This document shows, piece by piece, positions 39,127 through 47,033 of a DNA stretch of 51,498 nt (position 1 is its first letter; each line of letters begins with the position of its first letter). The stretch is from assembly GCA_005885125.1 (NCBI GenBank), contig VAXU01000034.1, forward strand, positions 1 through 51,498, read 5' to 3'. The stretch is from Actinomycetota bacterium. GTDB lineage: Bacteria; Actinomycetota; Thermoleophilia; Gaiellales; Gaiellaceae. A program made the position numbers and the translations under genes. The notes beneath the pieces are model-generated. The model worked only from the letters and a program-made list of their open reading frames with translations, made no database searches and was not told the origin of the DNA.

Positions 39127-40308
39127 TCAGGCGATCCAGGTCAGCGAGTCGCGGCCGAGCTCGGAGACCGACGCACATCCGGCCAGCCCCATCGTCAGAT
39201 CGAACTCCGCGACGAGGTTCCGGAGCACCTCGCGCCCGCCGTCCTCGCCCGCGATCGCGAGCCCGTAGACGTACGGTCGTCCGATCAGCACAGCACGCGC
39301 ACCGAGCGCGAGCGCCTTGAACACGTCGGCGCCGCCGCGAACGCCGCTGTCGAGCAGCACCGGGATGCGACCGTCCACCGCGGTCACGATCCGAGGCAGT
39401 GCATCCACGGATGCGATCGACCCGTCGACCTGCCGCCCACCGTGGTTGGAGACGACGAGCCCGTCGACTCCGGCGTCGACGGCGCGGCGGGCATCGCCCT
39501 CGTGGAGGATCCCTTTGAGGAGGATCGGCAGCTTGGTCAGACCGCGAAGCCAGGAAAGGTCGTCCCAGGTGAGCGAGGACCGCGTGTAGATGTCGATGAA
39601 GGTCGTCGCGGCGGCACGCGGTTTCGTCGAGCGCAGGTTCGACCAGAACGAGCCCGGAAACGCCTTCGTCAGCTCGAGGAGGGTCGTCAGCGCCGCGATG
39701 TTCACGCGACCCCGTTCGGGCGGCGGCGCCTCGTCGAGCAGGCGCTGGAAGACGGGATCGGAGGTGTACTGCGCAATTCCCTTGCCGCGGATGAACGGGA
39801 GGTACGCGAGGTCGAGATCTCGGCTCCGCCAGCCGAGCATGGTCGTGTCGAGCGTGACGACGATCGCGTCGCAACCGCACGCCTCGGCGCGCCCCACGAA
39901 GCTCTCGACGAGCTCGTTCGACGTGCTCGAGTAGAGCTGGAACCACCGAGGCGCCTCGCCCATCGCCTCCGCGCACGCCTCCATCGGCCGCGACGCCTGG
40001 TTGGAGAAGATCACAGGGATCCCTTCCGCGGCCCCTGCTCGTGCGACGGCGAGATCACGCGCCGAGACGTCGCGCAGCATCCGCGGAACGATCCGCCAAC
40101 GCTCGAACGCGACGCGATTCGCCCGCATCGTCTCTTCGGCTCCCGCCCCGCCCGCCACGTATGCGAACGCGTCGGGTCGCATGACGCGCTGCGCGAGCTG
40201 CTCCAGCGCCTGCGGATTGACGGGCACACGGGGTCGCTGCCCGCGCGCCCCGCCGACGTAGACGTCCGTCTGCCTGAGGCGGCCAGCGCCCAGCGGCCCC
40301 CGGTCCAT
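39127..40308 (-). CDS. FMN-dependent alpha-hydroxy acid oxidase (lactate 2-monooxygenase-like), internal gap
   Basis: A 393-residue flavoenzyme of the LldD/lactate monooxygenase family. [18 protein letters not shown] and [16 protein letters not shown] mark the N-terminus; the catalytic His is in [13 protein letters not shown] and [21 protein letters not shown] is the phosphate site. Between SARDL and [22 protein letters not shown] the usual strand with the APIG motif that binds FMN (about 30 residues) is absent, in frame, near 40050. Activity of this reading is doubtful. It convergently abuts glmS (seven bases). Confidence 0.85.
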   Translation of the reverse strand: MDRGPLGAGRLRQTDVYVGGARGQRPRVPVNPQALEQLAQRVMRPDAFAYVAGGAGAEETMRANRVAFERWRIVPRMLRDVSARDLAVARAGAAEGIPVIFSNQASRPMEACAEAMGEAPRWFQLYSSTSNELVESFVGRAEACGCDAIVVTLDTTMLGWRSRDLDLAYLPFIRGKGIAQYTSDPVFQRLLDEAPPPERGRVNIAALTTLLELTKAFPGSFWSNLRSTKPRAAATTFIDIYTRSSLTWDDLSWLRGLTKLPILLKGILHEGDARRAVDAGVDGLVVSNHGGRQVDGSIASVDALPRIVTAVDGRIPVLLDSGVRGGADVFKALALGARAVLIGRPYVYGLAIAGEDGGREVLRNLVAEFDLTMGLAGCASVSELGRDSLTWIA

Positions 40309-40340
40309 GCGGCTCGTCTACCACGCGGTCGTCGCGATGT

Positions 40341-41033
40341 CTAGGCGGGCGAGTCGCGCTCGGCTGTCTCGAGCTTTTCCGCCGCTGCGGCCGCCTCGGC
40401 ACGCGCGCGGTGGGCCTTCTCTTCGGCCTCGGCCGCCGCGCGATCGAGCTGCTCGAGACGTTTCCGCAGACGTTGGAGGCGCTGGTCGTGCCTGCGCTTG
40501 GCCGCGAGATCGACGCCGGCGCGGCGTGGGCGACCCGGTTTTCGCGGAGGCGGCGCGATGGCCGCGAGCGCCGCGAAGCCGGACGACTCGACCTCGTCGG
40601 GCAGCCTGCCCGCGGCGAGCAACGCCGCAGCCGCGGGATCGACCGCCGCCGAGCGAAGCGTCCTCGCGATCCTTTCCAGCATCGCGTGACTCGCCGGCCG
40701 ACTCTCTTCAGCCAGCAGTCGCTCGGCAAGCTTCGTCAGCTTTCCGAGCGATTCACGTTCGGTCGCCCTCGCTTCCCGCACGGCGTCCGCGCCCTCGCCG
40801 CGCATCGCGGTGACCTGCGCATCGCGGAGCTGTTCGCCCGCCGTCACGAGCTCATGCACGTCGTCGGCGTGCCTGCGCGCGAGCTGGTTGACAGCCCAGA
40901 CGGCGACACTCGGCTTCCGGAATGCGCGCACACTCTCTGCCGCGTCCCCTTGCCCTGCTTTGCGCAGGCGGGTCGCGAGCTCGTTCCGCGCCCCGGTGAA
41001 CTCCTCGAGCGGGAGCCCGTAGAGGCGACCCAT
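40341..41033 (-). CDS. Conserved hypothetical protein with C-terminal coiled coil
   Basis: A 230-residue protein. The N-terminal 100 residues (LYGLPLEEFTGARNELATRLRKAG, then KPSVAVWAVNQLARRHADDVHELV) are helical. A Pro/Arg-rich middle (APPPRKPGRPRRAG) is followed by a coiled coil rich in Ala, Glu and Arg to the end. I do not know a function. Its ATG 41033 stands seven bases after TAGGGT, which is part of the CsoR operator, so it may share metal control with the permease. Confidence 0.65.
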   Translation of the reverse strand: MGRLYGLPLEEFTGARNELATRLRKAGQGDAAESVRAFRKPSVAVWAVNQLARRHADDVHELVTAGEQLRDAQVTAMRGEGADAVREARATERESLGKLTKLAERLLAEESRPASHAMLERIARTLRSAAVDPAAAALLAAGRLPDEVESSGFAALAAIAPPPRKPGRPRRAGVDLAAKRRHDQRLQRLRKRLEQLDRAAAEAEEKAHRARAEAAAAAEKLETAERDSPA

Positions 41034-41038
41034 CTCGT

Positions 41039-41055
41039 ATACCCTAAGGGGGTAT
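41039..41055. promoter_or_regulatory. CsoR operator overlapping two divergent promoters and the permease start
   Basis: ATACCC-TAAGG-GGGTAT; the longer TACCCTAAGGGGGTATGG (41040-41057) differs from the Bacillus subtilis copZA CsoR site, as I recall it, by one base. The minus strand of its centre is the -10 TAGGGT (41041-41046) of the coiled-coil gene; the plus strand contains TATACC (41038-41043), ten bases before ATG 41054, and the site includes that ATG. Confidence 0.8.
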
Positions 41056-42334
41056 GGTCGTGCTCGACCCGATCGGCAACGGGCTCTGGAACGCCGTGCA
41101 GATGGCGTGGGAGGTGGGCTGGGCGCTCGTTCTCGGGTTCTCCCTGTCCGGAATCGTGCAGGCCTGGGTCCCGCGCTCGCGGATGGAAAGCGCACTCGGC
41201 GGGCGGGGCGTGCGGGAGCTGTTCCTCTCGACGACTCTCGGCGCCGCGTCGTCCTCGTGCAGCTATGCGGCGATCGCGATCGCGAAGTCGCTCTTCCAGA
41301 AAGGAGCGAGCTTCGCGTCGGCGATGGCCTTCCAGTTCGCGTCGACGAACCTCGTCTTCGAGATCGGGATCGTGATGTGGATCTTCCTTGGCTGGGAGTT
41401 CACGCTTGCCGAGTTCGTCGGCGGCATCTTCCTGATCGCGTTGATGTGGGGCGGCGTACGACTCTTCATCACCCGCCGGCTCGAGGAGGCCGCCCGGGAA
41501 CATGCCCTCGGCGCCTCGGCCGGGCACGAGCACCACATGGCGGCCAGCGAGCAGCTCACGTGGCGGCAGCGGCTGACGTCGGTCGAAGCGTGGTCGGACG
41601 TGGCGCACAACTTCCGCGGCGACTGGGCGATGCTCTGGAAGGAGATCACCGGCGGTTTTCTGATCGCCGGCTTCATCGCCCTCTTGCCGATGTCGTTCTT
41701 CAACGGCCTCTTCATCACCAACGCGCCCGCGGCACCGCGGCTGCTCGAAAACGTCGCGCTCGGTCCGGTCGTGGCAGCCTTGTCGTTCGTCTGCTCGGTC
41801 GGAAACGTGCCGCTCGCGGCCGTGCTCTGGGCAGGTGGCATCTCCTTCTCCGGCGTGATCGCGTTCATCTACGCCGATCTGATCATCGTCCCGATCGTGC
41901 TCGCCTACCGGAAGTACTACGGCTGGACGATCACCTGGCGGATCGTCGCGATCATGTTCGCGACGATGGTCCTGGCGGCGCTCGCCGTCGACGGGATCTT
42001 CGCGGCCGGCGGGCTGATTCCAAAGCACCGTCCGTCGGTCGACTCGATCACGAGTCGTGGGATCGAGTGGAACTACACGACGGCGTTGAACATCGTCTTC
42101 CTGCTCGCAGCGGCGGCGCTGTTCTCGCTGACGGTCCGCCGCGGGGCCAAGGATCCCGTCTGTGGCATGACAGTCGACCGGCACAAGACACCGCACCGGA
42201 GCGTCGCCGGCGGCCGGACGGTGTACTTTTGCGGCGCGGGGTGCAAGGCGAAGTTCGATGCCGACCCGGACGCGTACCTCGACCCGTCCCGCCGCGAGGC
42301 TGTGCCGGCACACGGAGGGCACGACCACTCGTGA
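41054..42334 (+). CDS. ArsP/DUF318-type permease fused to a YHS metal-binding domain
   Basis: A 426-residue inner-membrane protein with about eight helices in two halves: GWALVLGFSLSGIVQAWVP, the CSYAAIAIAKSLFQKGAS motif with its cysteine, FQFASTNLVFEIGIVMW, and in the second half LSFVCSVGNVPLAAVLW. After the last helix a YHS/TRASH-like domain follows (KDPVCGMTV and VYFCGAGCKAKFDADPDAYL), then a His-rich end (HGGHDHS). An internal HEHH lies in the middle loop. The CsoR gene overlaps its stop and a CsoR operator covers its start, so copper export or handling is likely, although arsenic-type substrates cannot be excluded. Confidence 0.87.
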   Translation: MVVLDPIGNGLWNAVQMAWEVGWALVLGFSLSGIVQAWVPRSRMESALGGRGVRELFLSTTLGAASSSCSYAAIAIAKSLFQKGASFASAMAFQFASTNLVFEIGIVMWIFLGWEFTLAEFVGGIFLIALMWGGVRLFITRRLEEAAREHALGASAGHEHHMAASEQLTWRQRLTSVEAWSDVAHNFRGDWAMLWKEITGGFLIAGFIALLPMSFFNGLFITNAPAAPRLLENVALGPVVAALSFVCSVGNVPLAAVLWAGGISFSGVIAFIYADLIIVPIVLAYRKYYGWTITWRIVAIMFATMVLAALAVDGIFAAGGLIPKHRPSVDSITSRGIEWNYTTALNIVFLLAAAALFSLTVRRGAKDPVCGMTVDRHKTPHRSVAGGRTVYFCGAGCKAKFDADPDAYLDPSRREAVPAHGGHDHS

Positions 42335-42597
42335 CACGAGTCGGCTACGTCGACGACAAGGATGCGCTGCTCCGCCGGCTGCGGCGGATCGAAGGCCAGG
42401 TGCGCGGCCTCGAGCGGATGGTGGAGGAGGAGCGGTACTGCATCGAGGTGCTCGACCAGATCGCCGCGGCGCGCACGGCTCTCGAGCAGGTCGCCCTGCG
42501 ACTGCTGGAGGACCATACGCGCCATTGCATCCGCGGAGGCAAGGCGGACATCGACGAGCTCATGGCCGCCGTCGAGCGGTTCGCGAAGGTGCGCTAG
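42331..42597 (+). CDS. csoR: CsoR-family copper-sensing repressor
   Basis: An 88-residue helical repressor. LLRRLRRIEGQVRGLERMVEE is the family start. The Cu(I) ligand set is complete: Cys37 (with Tyr36 before it), His62 and Cys66 in EDHTRHCI, the pattern of copper-sensing CsoR and not of formaldehyde-sensing FrmR. It starts at GTG 42331 in the permease end. It probably represses its own operon from the operator at 41039-41055. Confidence 0.92.
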   Translation: MTRVGYVDDKDALLRRLRRIEGQVRGLERMVEEERYCIEVLDQIAAARTALEQVALRLLEDHTRHCIRGGKADIDELMAAVERFAKVR

Positions 42598-42616
42598 AGA
42601 GCTTCTGGGCGATCGG

Positions 42617-43331
42617 CTACGAGACCGCGGTCTCGCCGGGGCGCGGCTCGATCACGCCGGTCTCCGGCGGTCCCACCGGCAGCGGTCGCATGCGCAGGTA
42701 CAGCCATTCGTAGATCAACGCGGCGGCTGAGGCGCCGACGACCGGACCGGCGTACCAGACCCAGCATTTCGTCCAGTCGTTCTGCACGAGCTGCGGGCCG
42801 AACGCGCGCGCCGGGTTCATTGCCGCGCCGGTGAGGGGCCCGCCCATGAGGACGTCGAGCGTGATCGTCAAACCGATTGCGAGACCCGCGATCGACTTGA
42901 ACGTTCCGCCCGGGTCTGCGGCGGTCGCGAACACGACCCAGACGAGGAAGAACGTCAAGACGATCTCGATCACGAATCCCTGCCACTGGCTGACGCCGGC
43001 TCCGAGCGCGGGAACACCCAGATGGCCGAGGTTGCGGATCCGCTCGGGGTAGGGGCGCGAGGCGGCGCGTGATCAGGAACCCGAACGTGATCGCCGGATT
43101 GAAGTGGCCGCCGGAGATGTGGCCGACGGCGGACACCATGACGGCGATTGCCAAGCCGTGCGCGAGCGCGATGCCGACGAGCCCGAGCCCGGTCGCCGTG
43201 TCGGCCGCACCCTGCGCGAACGCGGCCGCGAAGAGCTTCGTGAAGGTGAGAGTTGCTCCCGCGCCGATGAAGATGAGCGTGAAGGCACCGATGAACTCGG
43301 CGAAGCCCCGACGCAGGGGTTCGTAGAACAT
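42617..43331 (-). pseudogene. aqpZ: Aquaporin Z-like channel, broken by an internal deletion with frameshift
   Basis: From ATG 43331 the frame gives helices 1-3 with the first NPA (SGGHFNPAITFGFLITRRLAP). Near 43053 it changes: another frame supplies YPERIRNLGHLGVPALGAG, IEIVLTFFLVWVVFATA and the second NPA in AAMNPARAFGP, ending at 42617. About 24 residues of the fourth helix are missing. Aquaporins pass water or glycerol; neither fragment can form the six-helix pore. It is convergent to csoR. Confidence 0.87.
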
Positions 43332-43373
43332 CGCCGCGCACGGTACGCGGCGGATCGGACGGACCAGCGCGCT

Positions 43374-43763
43374 CTACGCGACCTTGAGCCGGTCGCCCGA
43401 AGTGTGGCCGGCGCGTGCCCCGGCGAGTGCCTCGCGGAGTGTCGGGTAGGCCGCGAACCAGGAGCCGAGGCCGGTCATCCTGAGGATGCGGTGGACCTGC
43501 GTGAAGTCGCCGTCGGGGAGAACGAGCGTGAAGCCGAGTCGCGAGGTGTCGGCCTGGTGTCGCCCGGACAGGAGCACGCTCAGCGTCTGGGAATCGACGA
43601 AGGTCGCTTCGCTGAGGTCGACGACGGCGGGCAGCCCCGATTCGAGGAGCACCTCCAACTCGCTCGCGATCCGCCCAGCGGAATAGGCATCGTGCTCGCC
43701 CACCAGCGAGACGATTCCGACAGGCTGGCCCTGCCGGTCGATCGTGACCGAGATCGGCGTCAT
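43374..43763 (-). CDS. STAS-domain protein (anti-sigma factor antagonist type)
   Basis: A 129-residue SpoIIAA-like protein. VGIVSLVGEHDAYSAGRIASELEVLL is the N-terminal part, and PAVVDLSEATFVDSQTLSVLL holds the serine that anti-sigma kinases phosphorylate. The C-terminal helix region is VHRILRMTGLGSWFAAYPTLREAL. No kinase gene lies nearby, so its partner is elsewhere. It follows the ArfB-like gene by 43 bases on the same strand. Confidence 0.88.
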   Translation of the reverse strand: MTPISVTIDRQGQPVGIVSLVGEHDAYSAGRIASELEVLLESGLPAVVDLSEATFVDSQTLSVLLSGRHQADTSRLGFTLVLPDGDFTQVHRILRMTGLGSWFAAYPTLREALAGARAGHTSGDRLKVA

Positions 43764-43806
43764 GCTTTCAAGGGGTGAACGGCGCCGCCCGGCCGGGAGA
43801 TACGGG

Positions 43807-44220
43807 CTAGGAGTCCGGCGGCTCTCGGCGGAGGCGCTTGAGGTTCGCGCGGCGGCGCTTTTCCTCCAGCCGGCGGGCCTTCGAGGCCGCTGTGGGAGCC
43901 GTCGGGACGCGCTTCCGCTCGACCCGGAGCGCCTGGCGTAGCTGCTCGGCAAGGCGCTCCAGAGCCAGCTCCCGGTTCCGAGACTGGCTCCGCTCGTCCT
44001 GCGCGACCGCACGGATGACCGGGCCGACGCGCGACGAGACCCGTCGCTTCTGGGCCGCCGAGAGCGCGGTCGAGCCCTCGACGTCGAAGACGGCCTCGAC
44101 GCGCGTCTCCGTCTTCTGGGCGTGCTGCCCGCCCGGGCCGCTCGAGCGCGAGAACCGGAGCTCGATCTCCGAGAGCGGAATCGCGACCGTTCGTGTCACC
44201 CGAATAGACTCGCCGTCCAT
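43807..44220 (-). CDS. arfB: Peptidyl-tRNA hydrolase ArfB-like (release-factor domain) protein
   Basis: A 137-residue stand-alone release-factor domain. IELRFSRSSGPGGQHAQKTETRVEAVFD carries the GGQ motif that hydrolyses peptidyl-tRNA, and the long basic C-terminal tail (KARRLEEKRRRANLKRLRREPP) resembles the ArfB tail that enters the empty mRNA channel to rescue stalled ribosomes. ATG 44220 is back to back with the HAD gene's ATG; GTG 44199 is an alternative start. Confidence 0.85.
   Translation of the reverse strand: MDGESIRVTRTVAIPLSEIELRFSRSSGPGGQHAQKTETRVEAVFDVEGSTALSAAQKRRVSSRVGPVIRAVAQDERSQSRNRELALERLAEQLRQALRVERKRVPTAPTAASKARRLEEKRRRANLKRLRREPPDS
44205..44210 (+). promoter_or_regulatory. 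-10 box TAGACT for the HAD gene
   Basis: TAGACT ten bases before ATG 44221. It lies inside the first codons of the divergent ArfB-like gene. Confidence 0.4.
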
Positions 44221-44997
44221 ATGGCCGCGATTCTGCTTGACGTCGACGGCGTCTTCCACGTGTCCGGCGAGCCGATCGCCGGCGGTGGGGAGGCCGTGCG
44301 GCGGCTTCGTGAGGCCGGCCACCGGCTCCGGTTCGTGACCAACAACACGACGCGGACGCGGGCCCAGCAGGCCGAGGATCTTCGCGGCATGGGCATCGAG
44401 CTCGACGAGGAGGAGCTGCAGACGACGCCGCGAGCGGCCGCTCGTGCACTGAAGGGCAAGCGCGTGCTCGCCCTGACGATGCACTCGATCGTCGGCGAGC
44501 TGGAGGGGATCGAGCTCGTCGGCGAAGATGCCGAAGCCGTCCTCATCGGCGGTGCCGGGGAGACGCCGGAAACGAGCCTCGTGTTCTCGTTCATGAATCT
44601 GGCGCGCGCGTTCCACGAGCTCGAGGCGGGCGCCGAGCTCTATTGCCTGCACAAGAACCGGTGGTGGCAGACCAAGGACGGGCCTCTCCTCGACGCGGGG
44701 GCGTTCGTCGCCGGGCTCGAGTACGCAGCCGACACGGAGGCGATCGTCCTCGGCAAGCCGTCGACGCTGTTCTTCGAGGCGGCGCTCGAGGCGCTCGACG
44801 CGGACGCAGGCATGAGCTGGATGGTCGGCGACGACATCGAGGCGGACGTTGCGGGGGCGCAGGCGCACGGGATGAAGACAGTGCTCGTGCGAACGGGGAA
44901 GTTCCGCCCGGACGCCGTCGAGCGGGGGAGCGTGCGACCTGACGGGATCGTGTCGTCGATCGCGCAGCTACCCGAGTGGCTCGAGCAGAACGTGTAG
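44221..44997 (+). CDS. HAD-family hydrolase, subfamily IIA (NagD/LHPP-like)
   Basis: A 258-residue phosphatase. The nucleophile loop is LLDVDGVFHVSG, motif II is FVTNNTTRTRAQQAEDL, the cap covers about residues 75-180, motif III lysine is in VLGKPSTLFF and motif IV is WMVGDDIEADVAGAQAHGMKTVLVRTGK. NagD-type enzymes clean up sugar or nucleotide phosphates. Complete. Its end overlaps a convergent small gene by 30 bases. Confidence 0.92.
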   Translation: MAAILLDVDGVFHVSGEPIAGGGEAVRRLREAGHRLRFVTNNTTRTRAQQAEDLRGMGIELDEEELQTTPRAAARALKGKRVLALTMHSIVGELEGIELVGEDAEAVLIGGAGETPETSLVFSFMNLARAFHELEAGAELYCLHKNRWWQTKDGPLLDAGAFVAGLEYAADTEAIVLGKPSTLFFEAALEALDADAGMSWMVGDDIEADVAGAQAHGMKTVLVRTGKFRPDAVERGSVRPDGIVSSIAQLPEWLEQNV

Positions 44998-45327
44998 TGC
45001 CCTAGGAGGCTCTGCACCTCCCGCGTTTTCTGGCCGCTCGGCCTCGCGCACCGCCTGATCCTCCAGTTGCTTTCTCGCCGCTTCGAGCACCGCGGCTTTC
45101 GGAGCAGATGGGGTTTCCAGGAACACGTCGCGAGCGTTGACCAATACCTTCTTGACTAGATCCGCGCTCAAGTACTTCGCGAGCTGGACTGTTACAGCTC
45201 GCATCTTCGCCTGAGGACTCAGTTCGCCGTCGTTCCGTGTCTTGGTGATCTCAGTGCCGAGGAGCGCTTGATCCGCGGGCGCAAAGTTCTGCATCAGCCC
45301 GAGGCAGAGAACCGGGAGGGCGGACAT
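44968..45327 (-). CDS. Hypothetical protein, 119 residues
   Basis: Helical protein starting at ATG 45327: MSALPVLCLGLMQNFAPADQ, then AKMRAVTVQLAKYLSADLVKKVLVNARDVFL, then APKAAVLEAARKQLEDQAVRE. I do not recognise it. Base composition is less G+C-rich than the neighbours, and it lies with another small unknown between two housekeeping genes, so it may be acquired or decaying. A 50-base gap separates it from the small frame upstream. Confidence 0.5.
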   Translation of the reverse strand: MSALPVLCLGLMQNFAPADQALLGTEITKTRNDGELSPQAKMRAVTVQLAKYLSADLVKKVLVNARDVFLETPSAPKAAVLEAARKQLEDQAVREAERPENAGGAEPPRALHVLLEPLG

Positions 45328-45376
45328 GACGCTGTCAGGATCAAGGCCCGCCAGCTGGTCGGCACTCGGATAAAAG

Positions 45377-45538
45377 CTAAGCGCTGCTCAGAGCAGCCTT
45401 CGCCGGCTCTGTGATCCGGACGCGCAGACTGCCCTGTTGGTCTTCAAGCTCGACGAGCCCAATCTGGGACAACCAACCAAGTGCAGCCAGGATCTGGGCC
45501 GTTAGCAAAAGAGCCGACGGCCCGTCGGGAGACCCCAC
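45377..45538 (-). CDS. Small hypothetical protein, 53 residues, perhaps a gene fragment
   Basis: From GTG 45538, overlapping the upstream stop as TAGTG, the frame reads LLLTAQILAALGWLSQIGLVELEDQ and ends RVRITEPAKAALSSA. It looks like the C-terminal end of a helical or winged-helix-like protein with its front missing. Together with the next gene it forms a 540-base patch unlike its surroundings. Confidence 0.4.
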   Translation of the reverse strand: MGSPDGPSALLLTAQILAALGWLSQIGLVELEDQQGSLRVRITEPAKAALSSA

Positions 45539-46050
45539 TAGTCCGCTTCGTACAGCACCAGGTACGGCGGGCGAGTGCCGACGCGGCCGAACCCGACGCG
45601 AACGCGGGAGCCTGGAATCGCGGCGTCGCCGCGGCACGTTGTCGCGCAGCGGTACGGGCGGACAACGCGCATCCCGAGCTCGGCGACCAGACGCTGCTGC
45701 AGTCGCCGGAGCGGCAGCTGCAGGAGCGTGCCCAGAGTCGCCTCCCGCAGCCGCCGGTCGGACAACGCGACCGACCACGACCGGAGCGTGCCGCCCTCGC
45801 GGCGGAACAGCACGATCGCCGACGGGCTTGCTGCGCGTCCGTACGAGAACCGCGCCCGCTTCGATCCCTGCCTTCGCTGCGTGGGACGTCCCAGCGCGGC
45901 GACGACTGCGCGTGTCGTCCGTCCGAGGATCGTCTTCCCTCCGAGCGTTTGCGCCTTCAAGTCCAGCCTGAGGACCGGCGGGGTTGCGGCATGCGCCGAC
46001 GACGTCACGAGGGTCAGAGCGAGGACGACGACGGCCCGTCGCACGCTCAT
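45538..46050 (-). CDS. Secreted hypothetical protein, 170 residues
   Basis: Signal peptide (VVVLALTLVTSSAHAA), then a basic beta-rich domain with GGKTILGRTTRAVVAALGRPTQ, ARFSYGRAA and two cysteines in PYRCATTCRGD. The pattern recalls small actinobacterial exported proteins with a repeat resembling BLIP-like folds, but I cannot assign it. It starts at ATG 46050 inside the previous stop (TGATG). Confidence 0.6.
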   Translation of the reverse strand: MSVRRAVVVLALTLVTSSAHAATPPVLRLDLKAQTLGGKTILGRTTRAVVAALGRPTQRRQGSKRARFSYGRAASPSAIVLFRREGGTLRSWSVALSDRRLREATLGTLLQLPLRRLQQRLVAELGMRVVRPYRCATTCRGDAAIPGSRVRVGFGRVGTRPPYLVLYEAD

Positions 46051-46574
46051 CAGCTTAGGGCGTAGACGCTGAACGCGCACCCGTACGGGTAGCCACCGCC
46101 TTCCGTCCAAGTGTAGACGCGCCAGTTCGACCCGTTCGCACGGGCCCGGTCGGCCCAGTACCGGATGTTGCGTGCGACGTCGTACCCGGAGAGCCCGCGG
46201 CCGGAGCAGCTGTACCAGAACGCCCACGCGTAGCTGATGATGTACTGGCCGCAGGTGCGGAAGTTCACCTCGCAGTCTCTCGCCGAATAGTCCGCGTTGT
46301 ACGGCACGGTGCGAAAGGCGTCCGAGGGATAGAAGGCCGAGAAGTACACCCAGTACGCCGTCATCGGCTCGACGATCGGCTTGCTGCCGCTGTCCGCCTG
46401 ACAGGGGCCGGTGACGCCTGGCATGTACCACGCCGGAGCCTTCGTGGTAGGCGTTAGGTTCTGTATGTCCTTGGCGACGCAGAGCGGCGCGGGGCTTGTC
46501 GCAGCCACGGCCCCCGCTGAAGCGAGCGCGCCGAATGCCGCGACGGAGGCGATGACGAGGCGAACGATCTTCAT
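46050..46574 (-). CDS. Secreted Cys-containing hypothetical protein, 174 residues
   Basis: Signal peptide (MKIVRLVIASVAAFGALASAGAVAA is the exported leader's extent, cut after about residue 25). The mature part has six cysteines (PLCVAKD, GPCQADS, ARDCEVNF, RTCGQYI, YSCSGRG, YGCAFSV) suggesting three disulfides, and many aromatic residues. Family unknown. ATG 46574 has a GGAGG ribosome site. Translationally coupled to the next gene. Confidence 0.6.
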   Translation of the reverse strand: MKIVRLVIASVAAFGALASAGAVAATSPAPLCVAKDIQNLTPTTKAPAWYMPGVTGPCQADSGSKPIVEPMTAYWVYFSAFYPSDAFRTVPYNADYSARDCEVNFRTCGQYIISYAWAFWYSCSGRGLSGYDVARNIRYWADRARANGSNWRVYTWTEGGGYPYGCAFSVYALS

Positions 46575-46667
46575 CCGAGCGATACCTCCCGGTCGACGAT
46601 TGGTCGTGACTGACGGTAGGAACGTGCCGGCGTTCGCGCAAGACGCTCTTTCGGACAGGAGCGCACG

Positions 46668-47033
46668 GTGAGAGTCGGTGTGGACCTGATCGAAATCGCG
46701 CGTGTCCGTCGCGCGCTCGAGCGCTATCCGCGCTTCCGCGAGCGGTGTTTCACGGAGGCCGAGCGCGCGTACTGCGACTCGCGGCCGAATCCCGCAGAGT
46801 CCTACGCGGGTCGCTTCGCCGGCAAGGAAGCCGTCGGGAAAGCGCTCGGCATTGGCGTTGCGCGTGCGTTCGCCTGGAAGGACATCGAGATCGTCGGTCG
46901 CCCGAAGCCCGCCGTTCGTCTGTCGGGGCGCGTGCGCGCATGGGCTGAGAAGACGAACGCAGGCAGCATCGACCTGTCGATGTCCCATTCACGCGAGCTC
47001 GCGAACGCGGTTGCCGTCGTGGACGAGCGCTGA
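46668..47033 (+). CDS. acpS: Holo-[acyl-carrier-protein] synthase
   Basis: A 121-residue phosphopantetheinyl transferase that activates acyl carrier protein. VGVDLIEIARVRRALER with the Mg-binding Asp, FTEAERAYC, and SYAGRFAGKEAVGKALG with the second metal Glu are all present; SIDLSMSHSRELANAVAVV closes it. GTG 46668. Its stop overlaps the nnr start (TGATG). Confidence 0.94.
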   Translation: MRVGVDLIEIARVRRALERYPRFRERCFTEAERAYCDSRPNPAESYAGRFAGKEAVGKALGIGVARAFAWKDIEIVGRPKPAVRLSGRVRAWAEKTNAGSIDLSMSHSRELANAVAVVDER

